From an uncultured Alphaproteobacteria bacterium (GTDB lineage Bacteria > Pseudomonadota > Alphaproteobacteria > Sneathiellales > Sneathiellaceae), in the NCBI GenBank assembly GCA_937910835.1, contig CALEMG010000345.1, positions 1 through 7,824 on the forward strand: 7,824 nt of DNA. The letters run 5' to 3'. Position 1 is the stretch's first letter. Each line of letters begins with the position of its first letter. Positions 1 through 7,212 of the stretch are shown here, in pieces. The position numbers were made by a program, and so were the translations under genes. The notes beneath the pieces are model-generated. The model was not told the origin of the DNA. It did not search any database and worked only from the letters and a program-made list of their open reading frames with translations.

Positions 1-87
1 CCGGTCGATCTGGCTCAAGGCCGCTTCTAACGCTTTTTTCTTATCCATGCCACCTGCTTCAACGAGCTTAAGAGCTGTATTTACCAT
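1..87 (-). CDS. recA: RecA recombinase, N-terminal fragment (cut by window edge)
   Basis: RecA is the ATP-dependent DNA strand-exchange protein that acts in the cytoplasm in recombinational repair and triggers LexA self-cleavage in the SOS response. Reading the minus strand from the ATG at 87-85 gives 29 codons that stay open to the window edge. The end of the peptide, MDKKKALEAALSQIDR (residues 14-29), matches the conserved start of alphaproteobacterial RecA, just before the usual AFGKGSIM segment, which lies outside the window. The start is supported by an AAGGGG Shine-Dalgarno (complement of 94-99) six bases upstream and by the usual short variable leader (MVNTALKLVEAGG). The ATPase Walker motifs are not in view. 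The gene is divergent from the large RHS gene. Identification rests on 29 residues, but they are very characteristic. Confidence 0.88.
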   Translation of the reverse strand, partial: MVNTALKLVEAGGMDKKKALEAALSQIDR

Positions 88-133
88 CGATATCCCCTTA
101 TTTCATAGGTCTGTCCCGGATGCAACTACCATA

Positions 134-161
134 AATGTACATGTTTTGTTCTCATTTGCAA
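134..161 (-). promoter_or_regulatory. recA promoter with LexA (SOS) operator candidate
   Basis: On the minus strand TTGCAA (156-161) and TACATT (134-139) are separated by 16 bases and form a plausible -35/-10 pair about 47 bp upstream of the recA start. Between and overlapping them, the plus strand reads GTAC-N7-GTTC (137-140 and 148-151). This is one mismatch from the GTTC-N7-GTTC LexA box known from alphaproteobacteria. The position fits repression of recA by LexA and induction by DNA damage. The sequence match is seen directly; LexA binding is inferred. Confidence 0.6.
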
Positions 162-203
162 GAAAATTTTATCTACATGTATTTATTAGCTTTTTCAGAT
201 CAT

Positions 204-218
204 GTTTTAACTTTGTTC
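204..218. promoter_or_regulatory. second LexA-box-like direct repeat
   Basis: GTTT (204-207), seven bases, then GTTC (215-218): again one mismatch from GTTC-N7-GTTC. It lies about 120 bp upstream of recA and about 260 bp upstream of the RHS gene, outside the likely core promoter of either. Such a degenerate 8-base motif can easily occur by chance in AT-rich DNA. Confidence 0.22.
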
Positions 219-422
219 GAAATTTTCAACAATAGGGTGAATAAGAAATTTTGAGCACTATAATCCGGAGAACCGGTAATGACCCAGGTTTTTATTTTCC
301 CGGAGGATTCTTTGGGGCATGAAACACCAGCATCAAACACCCTCCCCTAATCGCATCATCTGGATACTCTGAAAGTCCGGAGATTCGCAGAATTTCTGAA
401 AATTTATCTAAGACATCACAAA

Positions 423-433
423 TACAATATAAA
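423..433 (+). promoter_or_regulatory. Possible -10 region of the RHS gene
   Basis: TACAAT (423-428) overlaps TATAAA (428-433), about 45 bases before the start codon, in a strongly AT-rich stretch. No convincing -35 hexamer is found 16-18 bases upstream, so the promoter may be weak or activator-dependent, or this may be only base-composition noise. Confidence 0.28.
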
Positions 434-440
434 AAACGTC

Positions 441-470
441 TTCCTTTATTACGTTGATTAATTAAAGGAA
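441..470 (+). promoter_or_regulatory. RBS of the RHS gene within an inverted repeat
   Basis: AAAGGAA (464-470) is a good Shine-Dalgarno six bases before the ATG at 477 and decides that start. The upstream bases TTCCTTTA (441-448) are the exact reverse complement of TAAAGGAA (463-470), with a 14-base loop that contains TTAATTAA. In the mRNA this 8-bp stem would cover the whole Shine-Dalgarno. It is AT-rich and so probably only marginally stable; a regulatory role is inferred. Confidence 0.5.
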
Positions 471-476
471 TTCAAA

Positions 477-599
477 ATGGATATTAATAAACTAAATTTT
501 TTATTTATAAAAATAAATAAAATAACTTACCTATCATTAAAAAATATCTTTTTATCTATGACTGCGCTTATTGCTTCAGTCCCTGCCCTGCAGGCCGCG
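477..599 (+). other. Signal peptide coding segment of the RHS protein
   Basis: Residues 1-40 have a long lysine-containing n-region, a hydrophobic run from about Leu19 to Leu38 and an ALQA/AS cleavage-like site after residue 40, suggesting Sec export. The first 27 codons (477-557) contain only 9 G/C in 81 bases, in sharp contrast with the GC-balanced sequence after Met28. Signal-peptide function is inferred from hydrophobicity. Confidence 0.65.
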
Positions 600-3500
600 T
601 CGACCCAGACGATGCCTTCAAAAAATATAATCGAGATGCCAAGCCAACCGGGAAAAGCGGATTCTGCCAAGCCCGGCACGCTGCAGACGGAATCGCAATC
701 CATGACCGGCGCCAAGAACAAGAATGGTCCGGCTACCGAGCCGCAGGTGACAGCGGATCTTGAAGCCGGATTTTCGGTTGACCCGGTAACAGGATCGCCC
801 CGCCTTACGCTGCCGATCGAGATCGCAAAGGGGACGAACCTGACACCTGATCTCGCCCTTTCCTTCGACGGGCGGATGGCGACCTCGGATCCGGGCAGCG
901 CCTGGTGGATAACCGGCGCCGAGGCGATAACCAACTGCGCTGAAACCGACGGACTTTGCGTGGGCGGTTTCAAGCTAACGCCCGTCCAGGGAGCCAGAGA
1001 CGGCAGTTTATACCGATTGGCAAACGATCCCCTGACACTGCTACGGCAAACGAAAAGCGGATACGTGATCTCCACGCCCTCAGGTGAGACGCGGACCTAT
1101 ACCTCAGCCTCCAGAAACGGTGGTGACTGGCGGCTGGACCGCGTCACGGACCCTTACGGAAGCTTTATCAGCTACAGTTACCTGGCTGAAACAAACTGGC
1201 CTGTAACCATAACCTATGGTGCAAAAGGAACCTCTGATGTAGATTTGCGCAAAGTCAACTTTACCTATGACCTCAAGACACCCGGCAAGCTTACGAACAT
1301 AACCAGTACAATTGGCCGTCAGACCGTCAGGAACTATGCCCTTTCCTATGACAGCCACGGTCAGCTTACGAAGCTGACGGATTGCGGAACCGCCGCCTCG
1401 CAATCTGCAGACTGCAAAATTGCCTATCAGTTCAGCTGGCTAACGTCCGGCACATCCGTACCGGTTCTTCATCAGGCAAAAAACAGCCTCGGCGGCGTCG
1501 TGGATGTCAATTACCTTCCGGGAAGTGAAGGGTCGGTCGTATCATCACAGACCTCTTCCGCAGGCGGAACCGCTGTTTCCCAAATACAGTATTTTTACGG
1601 CAAACCCATCACTGGAAAATCCGGAAAAATCTCCGGCTTTGAACAGGTTGTATCCTACAACCCGATTGATGATATCGGGGTGATCTCTTCTTTCGGTACC
1701 GGTAATTTGGCTGGAAGGATTCTTTCCGCGGGTTCCTTCAACCTCAAAGGAAAGACCTTTTCCTTCACCGATATGCAACCCAATTACAAACAGATCTATA
1801 GCTATCTGACGACAAAAACCAGCGCCGGTCCGGTTGCTCTCCTTTCAAAAAAAGAGAATGCGGTCCTCGAAGAAAATGGAAACTACAAAACGCTGCAAAC
1901 GGTCAGTTACGAATACGACTCAAAGGGCCGAATAGTTTCGCTTGCGGAAGGAGATACCGAAACAAAGACGACTTATCTGAACAATGATATCTATCTCGAT
2001 CTTGTAGCATCCCGCGATTTCGTCAATTTGAAGACCAAGACAACCGAGCGAACGATAGAATGGGCCTATAAGTTCGATAATGGCGCCATTTCCCAGGCAA
2101 CAATCTCCGTGGATGACATGCTTGACACCGCCGGCAAAGCGGTTGGCGTATTTAAATACGATATCTATGGCAACGTCGTATCGATTGCCATCGGTAAAAA
2201 TCAGACAAGTTTCACTTACGATACCGACTTTCATAGCTTTCCGACAAATATTACCTGGAACTTGGAGGGCGGAACCAAGCGATGGTCGAACTTCACCTAT
2301 GATCCAGCGACGGGCGAAATTCTCCGCCTGGAAAATGAAATCGGAAACGTAGTAACGACGACGCTTGATGAATTTGGTGAAGCGCGTTCCATTGTCACGA
2401 CGACAAAACTACCGCAGGAGAACAGCAATGACAGCCCTTCGGCCATAACGGAAACAACTGAAAATCTGGAAGCCGTCAATCAGGACGGAAATATGGTCCT
2501 CACCAAGAAGAGGTCCCTCAGCACGGATACGGGCTCCACTCCATATTTTTCCACGATCCAGACTTCTGTTATCGATGGAATGGGCCGGATGCTGAAAATT
2601 GATACCGAGACGCAGTCCGGCTCGGAGGCCGCTGTCAAATCGACGATTACGAAAAAATACGGCGAAAAATCTGTCTCGACCGCATTCACCCTTCCCGATG
2701 GTACGTCCATGGAACAGGAGCATGACCGGTATGGTCGGCTTATCCGGCAAAAGGATCAGGTGCGCGGCGAATTCGTCTATGCCTACTCTGCCAGTGGACT
2801 TGTGTCCTCTATTACCCGAAACGGTCAGAAAGTTACTTTTGAATATGACGATCAGGGCCGGATCAAGTCCCGCCTGCTTCCTGATGGCGGCAAGTATGGT
2901 TACACCTATGATGAGTTATTCACGCAACGCCCGGCAACGGTCACTCTTCCGGACGGTAGCAAGATCAGTTACGAATACTACACGGATGGTAGCCGGAAAT
3001 CGAAAGCCGTTACGCTCAATGGACCGGACAACCAGTCTTATGAATTTAAAACGCAATTCACCTATAAGAATAACCAGTTAAAATCGATTACCTATCCGGA
3101 TGGCTCCGAAGTTACCTATAATTACGACGGTCCTACTCTGATGGATATCAGCTGGGCCAAGGGAGCGCCCAAAACCCTGGTTGACGGTAATAATAGCATC
3201 GTCAGCTATGATAGCAGCGTTGAAAACGGTGTAAATCTTGTTCTCGTACGCAAGCTTAATAACGGCGTTATTGACCGGCGCACGTGGAACTATGCCGGAC
3301 AACTGTCTCATCTGACAACCATCGGTGCCAACGGAAAAACTCTTCTCGACCTAGATTACGGCATTGACGACGAGATGACCCGGATTAACCGGTCGAACCG
3401 TTTGCAAGGCGACCAGTCGCTCGCGAAACGCTATCAATATGACGATCAGGCGCAATTGGCGGCCATCGAGTCTCAAGTCTATAAAACGGAAGAAAAAAGC

Positions 3501-6500
3501 AATTTCAACGAAAACAAGCAGACGGAAAGCTTTACCTATGGCGACGCCGGCAGCCTGCTGACGGACGAAGCTGGGTTGCGCAGCTATAAGCTCGATAACA
3601 CGCAGAATTACCGTCCGCTCTCCCGGTCAGACGGCATGAAATTTACCTATGCTGCCAACGGGAACCTGATCAGAAAAGCAACGCGTAATAGCGTATCCGA
3701 GTTCGAGTTCGACGCGCTGAGCCAGCTTCGCAAGGCCACAGTTACCACAATAGGTAAAAAAATAACCACGTCAATGACTTATGACAATACCGGCGAGAGG
3801 CTATTCAAGAGTGTCGAAGGGGAAAGCACTACCGCCTACATCGACCGCTTTTACGAGGTCACATGGAATGCGGACGGCACGGTGCAGCAGACGAAGTATG
3901 TGCCTGACCCGGTGATGATTGTTGCCTCTTACACGGAAACCCTGTCCAAGAAGGAAATGCAGCAATTTATTCCTGCTGTAACGAAAGCATCGGGTGGTGC
4001 TAACGATACTGGCATGATGCTTCTTGCCGATCTCACTTCATCGGTACAGACAACCCTTGTCGAGACGAAACTCTGGATTCTGAGTAATGTTCCGGCGAAT
4101 CTGATCGCCGCCTCTCCCCTGGCCCTTATAGCGCTTGTCACCGGTATCATGCTACTGGCGTTCGACGCATTTCTTCGGCGTTACCTGGTCCAGGACGAAA
4201 CGGAGGAGTATCCGATTGTCCTTGGCGACACAAATCAGGGCAATACCGGATTTTCGCGCAAACATGCCGTTATGGCGGCGGTGGCGCCCCTCGTTATATT
4301 CTCGTTCCTGTTTTCGTCACTTGTGCCGACAGTGCAAGCAGCCGTTCTTGACGGTCGGGGCATTCCTCAGCCGAACAGCGCAAATTACTATCATGAGAGT
4401 GCCAATGGCAGCATGCTTCTTGTGACGAACAGCAAGGGAGAAGCCCGGGCAAGCGTTGATTATTCCGCCTACGGCTTCATCAACAATAACGCGCTAACCA
4501 GCGGCAAGGACAGTTTCCGCCGCAAGTTCGCCAGAATGGAATATGATAAATCCATCGGGATTTATTATGACCATGCACGCTATTACGATCCCGATATCGG
4601 ACGGTTTATCAGTCCCGATCCATCCAACGCGTCGGATGACCCCTATAACTACGCCGGCTCCGATCCGATCAATTTTTTCGACCCCGACGGACGGATGATT
4701 GACGGAAACGAGGATCTGAATACGGATAACGTTATAGGCCAGACGGACATGGATATTATCAATGAGCCCGGCAATTACGGCAGCCGCACTCTCAATCCCT
4801 ATCGTCAATTGTTGGAAGACCATCAACAGGAGTCAGGTATCACCGATTATGAAGCGGACTATTTCGAGGCTGACGTCGATGAAAATGAAACCATACAAAA
4901 TTATACTTTCGTGCCTCCGACATTCTGGCGGTTCTGGTGGAAGTACAAGCGAAAGATCTCATCAGTATTAAGTGGGCCGACTCAAGTTACTCCCCTGCAA
5001 GTCGAGGATAATACGCAAGAACTGCTTACCTCGAACATAAATCCGGCACAGCCGCCATCAAGTGAACTTGGAGTTCTGCCATCTTCGCAGTCATTGCTCT
5101 CACCACAACAACCGACAAATGTCACAGAAAATAGGGAGAGTGACGAGGAAGAAAATAAAGACGTAAGTTTATCCGATGAAGAAGAGGATCTGGAAGAGGT
5201 AAATCTTGATGAAAATGAACCAGTTTTGGATGTGTTCATGGACGAAGATAAGATCCTCTTTAATCTTCTTCGCGAAATTAAATACTCCATTGACAACGAC
5301 GATAACCGGTACCTCATCGATCAGAATATCATTAACCTTGTCAAAAACGATGAATATTTGTCCATAACTGAGTTGGAAGAACGTCATAACAAGTTGGCGC
5401 GAAGAACCGTTAAGTCATTTTCATCGACGGGCGTCCTCATGTTTACGATGATTGCCCCCCTCCTTAGCGCCTATTTTTGGCCATATTACAACCCGTATGA
5501 GGACGATCCGCAGAAAAAGTACTGTAACGGTGGTGACTTTTCATGGCCCTGTTATCTGAAGGAATCGCTCATCAATATAGGCGTCGTCCTTATTTTTTCG
5601 GGTGTTGCGAAAACATACTACTACCTTGAGGCGGCTTATTGGGGTGCCAATGCATTGTCAACAAGAACGGATGAAACCGGTTGCTGCTGCTGCAAGAAAC
5701 AAGGCGCTTTGATTAAGACAGCCAAAAAAGCGACTGTGAAGGATTATGTCTCGTTTTCCGTCCGTCGTCTGCTTTTCGCGGTGGGCAGTCAGCTCATCGG
5801 CTTTAACTTACTGGGTATCGTTTCTCAGCAATTGCGCTTCGGCGTCATGTTGACTGGATCACAGCTTTTCTGGCTGAATATCGGTTGGCTGACAACCTCT
5901 GTGGCTGGAAATATCGCCTGGCTTCCTATTTTTATGATGCTGAGAAATCCTAGCAATGACACCGAGAGGGACTTGAAAAATAAGAAGGCGCGTGAGCTCG
6001 ACCTCGAAAATAGCGAGTACAAAAATAGCAATTGGGCTGACAGGTTCACATTCCAGTACCGCCAGTTCCTTTTCGGCAAGCACAATTTAGGAACAGGCCA
6101 GAATTGGCTGGATCTTTCGGAAAGCAACTTTCAGTATTTATTGAGATCGCTTCAGTTCTATCTCCAGTACAATTTCGCCAATATTTCTTTCTATGGCGGC
6201 TATACGACGGCGATTTTAATAGATAAGAATCTCGACTTCGCATTTTGGGCTTATGTTCTAAAGGCGAATATACTGCGCGCTAACCTGGCTGTTAATTCGA
6301 GCATTTTCTCCTACATCCAGAAAATTAAAATTCCGCTTCACTGCACGACCCTACGCCTGGATAAATCCTTTACAATTCAAAAAAAGCGCACGCCCAATAA
6401 TCCACGTGGCATCTGCGATCCGCTAAGGTTGTTTGTGGGCCCCTATGATGGGATCAGGATCTTCCAGTATGATGACACCAGTTATCTTCCAGAACAGCTA

Positions 6501-6791
6501 TGGAAACCAAAACTGAAGCAAATGGAAATCCACAGGTTGAAGGTGTTGCTGCGCCAGTATTACAAGGAAAATCCGATGAGAAATAATGAGCTTAGAGGCA
6601 TTTCCGTTGGAAGCAGCAGCAGTGGTGACAATTCGTATCAGCTAATTCCGGATCAGAAAGAAAATGAACCGATTAGCAGTAACGTTAATCCAAGCAAGAC
6701 AGCACCCAGTAAGGTGACAAAGTCGAAGTCTTCAAATATAAAACCCACGACGAGTAATACGCCGTTGCTTGAACAAAATCTAAGAGAGTAA
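477..6791 (+). CDS. Giant secreted RHS/YD-repeat protein with membrane-rich C-terminal region
   Basis: This 2104-residue protein resembles Sec-exported RHS polymorphic toxins, in which YD repeats form a hollow shell around a variable C-terminal effector. Residues 1-40 look like a long signal peptide with cleavage expected at ALQA/AS. Residues 98-155 resemble the SpvB/TcC-associated N-terminal segment (LPIEIAKGT, then SAWWITGAEAITNC). YD repeats run from about 223 to 1127, for example YEYDSKGRIVSL (478-489), FEYDDQGRIKSRL (788-800) and FTYAANGNLIRKA (1056-1068). The RHS core ends with ARYYDPDIGRFISPDP (1367-1382) and YNYAGSDPINFFDPDG (1390-1405), and is preceded by an unusual insert (1152-1300) with two hydrophobic helices. 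Residues 1406-2104 are unrecognised and hold an EF-hand-like loop, an acidic linker, several membrane helices and a polar tail. No PAAR, VgrG or known nuclease motif is seen. Start 477 is preferred over Met28 because only 477 has a Shine-Dalgarno. RHS identity is firm; toxin function is inferred. Confidence 0.9.
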   Translation: MDINKLNFLFIKINKITYLSLKNIFLSMTALIASVPALQAASTQTMPSKNIIEMPSQPGKADSAKPGTLQTESQSMTGAKNKNGPATEPQVTADLEAGFSVDPVTGSPRLTLPIEIAKGTNLTPDLALSFDGRMATSDPGSAWWITGAEAITNCAETDGLCVGGFKLTPVQGARDGSLYRLANDPLTLLRQTKSGYVISTPSGETRTYTSASRNGGDWRLDRVTDPYGSFISYSYLAETNWPVTITYGAKGTSDVDLRKVNFTYDLKTPGKLTNITSTIGRQTVRNYALSYDSHGQLTKLTDCGTAASQSADCKIAYQFSWLTSGTSVPVLHQAKNSLGGVVDVNYLPGSEGSVVSSQTSSAGGTAVSQIQYFYGKPITGKSGKISGFEQVVSYNPIDDIGVISSFGTGNLAGRILSAGSFNLKGKTFSFTDMQPNYKQIYSYLTTKTSAGPVALLSKKENAVLEENGNYKTLQTVSYEYDSKGRIVSLAEGDTETKTTYLNNDIYLDLVASRDFVNLKTKTTERTIEWAYKFDNGAISQATISVDDMLDTAGKAVGVFKYDIYGNVVSIAIGKNQTSFTYDTDFHSFPTNITWNLEGGTKRWSNFTYDPATGEILRLENEIGNVVTTTLDEFGEARSIVTTTKLPQENSNDSPSAITETTENLEAVNQDGNMVLTKKRSLSTDTGSTPYFSTIQTSVIDGMGRMLKIDTETQSGSEAAVKSTITKKYGEKSVSTAFTLPDGTSMEQEHDRYGRLIRQKDQVRGEFVYAYSASGLVSSITRNGQKVTFEYDDQGRIKSRLLPDGGKYGYTYDELFTQRPATVTLPDGSKISYEYYTDGSRKSKAVTLNGPDNQSYEFKTQFTYKNNQLKSITYPDGSEVTYNYDGPTLMDISWAKGAPKTLVDGNNSIVSYDSSVENGVNLVLVRKLNNGVIDRRTWNYAGQLSHLTTIGANGKTLLDLDYGIDDEMTRINRSNRLQGDQSLAKRYQYDDQAQLAAIESQVYKTEEKSNFNENKQTESFTYGDAGSLLTDEAGLRSYKLDNTQNYRPLSRSDGMKFTYAANGNLIRKATRNSVSEFEFDALSQLRKATVTTIGKKITTSMTYDNTGERLFKSVEGESTTAYIDRFYEVTWNADGTVQQTKYVPDPVMIVASYTETLSKKEMQQFIPAVTKASGGANDTGMMLLADLTSSVQTTLVETKLWILSNVPANLIAASPLALIALVTGIMLLAFDAFLRRYLVQDETEEYPIVLGDTNQGNTGFSRKHAVMAAVAPLVIFSFLFSSLVPTVQAAVLDGRGIPQPNSANYYHESANGSMLLVTNSKGEARASVDYSAYGFINNNALTSGKDSFRRKFARMEYDKSIGIYYDHARYYDPDIGRFISPDPSNASDDPYNYAGSDPINFFDPDGRMIDGNEDLNTDNVIGQTDMDIINEPGNYGSRTLNPYRQLLEDHQQESGITDYEADYFEADVDENETIQNYTFVPPTFWRFWWKYKRKISSVLSGPTQVTPLQVEDNTQELLTSNINPAQPPSSELGVLPSSQSLLSPQQPTNVTENRESDEEENKDVSLSDEEEDLEEVNLDENEPVLDVFMDEDKILFNLLREIKYSIDNDDNRYLIDQNIINLVKNDEYLSITELEERHNKLARRTVKSFSSTGVLMFTMIAPLLSAYFWPYYNPYEDDPQKKYCNGGDFSWPCYLKESLINIGVVLIFSGVAKTYYYLEAAYWGANALSTRTDETGCCCCKKQGALIKTAKKATVKDYVSFSVRRLLFAVGSQLIGFNLLGIVSQQLRFGVMLTGSQLFWLNIGWLTTSVAGNIAWLPIFMMLRNPSNDTERDLKNKKARELDLENSEYKNSNWADRFTFQYRQFLFGKHNLGTGQNWLDLSESNFQYLLRSLQFYLQYNFANISFYGGYTTAILIDKNLDFAFWAYVLKANILRANLAVNSSIFSYIQKIKIPLHCTTLRLDKSFTIQKKRTPNNPRGICDPLRLFVGPYDGIRIFQYDDTSYLPEQLWKPKLKQMEIHRLKVLLRQYYKENPMRNNELRGISVGSSSSGDNSYQLIPDQKENEPISSNVNPSKTAPSKVTKSKSSNIKPTTSNTPLLEQNLRE
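3930..4376 (+). other. Two-helix membrane insert within the RHS core
   Basis: Residues 1152-1300 separate the segment ending DPVMIVASYTE from the segment starting NYYHESANGSMLLVTN, which in ordinary RHS proteins follow each other closely. The insert has a hydrophobic helix at about 1204-1230, a polar, acidic loop at 1231-1262, and a second hydrophobic stretch at about 1263-1288 that begins with RKH and ends in PTVQA/A, much like a signal peptide with its cleavage site. Membrane insertion or processing is inferred. Confidence 0.6.
4377..4691 (+). other. RHS repeat-associated core domain
   Basis: Residues 1301-1405 contain the typical order of core motifs: SMLLVTNSKGEARASVDYSA, then FRRKFARMEYDKSIGIYYD, then ARYYDPDIGRFISPDP, then YNYAGSDPINFFDPDG. 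In characterised RHS/TcC proteins this core closes the shell and cuts off the C-terminal part after a DPxG-type motif. Here DPDG is followed by Arg-Met rather than by the usual hydrophobic residue, so whether self-cleavage occurs is uncertain. Confidence 0.88.
4692..6788 (+). other. Unrecognised C-terminal region with several membrane helices
   Basis: Residues 1406-2104, about 700 in all, are much longer than the usual 100-200-residue RHS toxin tip. In order: the EF-hand-like loop; a Pro/Gln/Ser-rich stretch (about 1500-1550); an acidic linker (1553-1593); hydrophobic helices at about 1651-1669, 1697-1717, 1762-1783 and one or two in 1788-1822; a soluble, aromatic-rich part (about 1850-2030); and a Ser/Thr/Lys tail (2041-2104). 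A CCCC cluster (1736-1739) lies between the second and third helices, and Cys1683 and Cys1692 flank a short loop between the first two. I recognise no enzyme or pore-former family. Helix limits are by eye. Confidence 0.6.
4713..4748 (+). other. EF-hand/dockerin-like calcium loop
   Basis: Residues 1413-1424 read DLNTDNVIGQTD. Positions 1, 3, 5 and 12 are Asp, Asn, Asp and Asp, and position 8 is Ile, as in the 12-residue loops of EF-hands and dockerin repeats. It lies eight residues after the DPDG end of the RHS core. Only one loop is seen, so calcium binding is a plausible inference and not established. Confidence 0.5.
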
Positions 6792-6819
6792 CCTCACTCA
6801 CCAAGAGTCAGGATCGAAC

Positions 6820-6860
6820 GCGGCAGGAGCAGTGAAACTCTCCTGCCGTTACTTGTTTTC
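6820..6860 (+). terminator. Rho-independent terminator after the RHS gene
   Basis: CGGCAGGAG (6821-6829) pairs with CTCCTGCCG (6840-6848). The stem continues above a single bulged C with AGT/ACT around a GAA loop. The T-rich run TTACTTGTTTTC follows directly. It starts about 30 bases after the TAA at 6789-6791 and should end transcription of the RHS gene before the downstream gene. Confidence 0.8.
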
Positions 6861-7167
6861 AGCTTGGCGATGCGATCTTCAGCGTTGCGTTCTGCCAATT
6901 CCGGAAATCATCGCATATTTTTCCGTTTATCGATCAATGCCCCCAACCTATCGACCATTCCTAATTTTTTGCTGCCTCCACAATAACTCGTATAAGATGT
7001 TTAAATATGCACTTAACAACAAGATTGTATCCCGGAAAGACATCTTAACATGCTACTACCTGTCTCCTCTTAATACTATATAAATCCTTATTTTTTGAGA
7101 ACTTAACCGATTTCACGTTTTTTAAAAAAGCTACTTATAAGAGTATTGAATTACAATTAATCTCTAT

Positions 7168-7212
7168 TAGATGGATTATAATACTATTAAAAGTAGTATT
7201 ATAATCCATCTA
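7168..7212. repeat. Perfect 19-bp inverted repeat before the 182-aa gene
   Basis: TAGATGGATTATAATACTA (7168-7186) and its exact reverse complement (7194-7212) flank a 7-base loop, TTAAAAG. Each arm contains the self-complementary ATTATAAT, so TATAAT can be read on both strands in both arms. The element ends 21 bases before the ATG of the downstream gene and just before its Shine-Dalgarno. It lacks a GC-rich stem and a T-run, so it is a poor terminator. It could be a repressor operator, an mRNA leader hairpin, or a small palindromic repeat element. Confidence 0.9.

Larger units (their letters stand above)
88..476. other. Divergent intergenic region between recA and the RHS gene
   Basis: No coding region is supported in these 389 bases. 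The left third holds the recA leader and operator. The middle has small inverted and direct repeats only: a CCGG-AGAA-CCGG hairpin at 265-276, and TCCGGAGA occurring twice (264-271 and 376-383). TATAAT occurs at 259-264 but I see no good -35 at the right distance on the plus strand. The right part (about 390-476) is very AT-rich and serves as leader of the RHS gene. Confidence 0.6.

Noticed and set aside
47..235. Plus-strand open frame of 62 codons over the recA start and promoter
   Set aside because: It is antisense to the recA start, crosses the recA control region, and has no Shine-Dalgarno.
558..560. Met28 as alternative start of the RHS protein
   Set aside because: No Shine-Dalgarno precedes it and the remaining hydrophobic part would be a very short signal peptide without basic residues.
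527..1075. Long minus-strand open frame opposite the RHS gene start, plus several others opposite it
   Set aside because: They are shadows of a firmly supported 2104-codon gene, have no ribosome sites, and no recognisable protein.
6793..6925. Minus-strand stretch reading ELAERNAEDRIAKLKT, resembling a coiled coil
   Set aside because: It is bounded upstream by an in-frame stop, has no start or Shine-Dalgarno, and runs through the terminator. At most it is a remnant of a gene end; chance is as likely.
6832..7083. Plus-strand open frame of 83 codons after the RHS gene
   Set aside because: Its ATG-side end lies inside the terminator stem, there is no Shine-Dalgarno, composition shifts from balanced to strongly AT-rich within it, and the peptide looks like no protein family.
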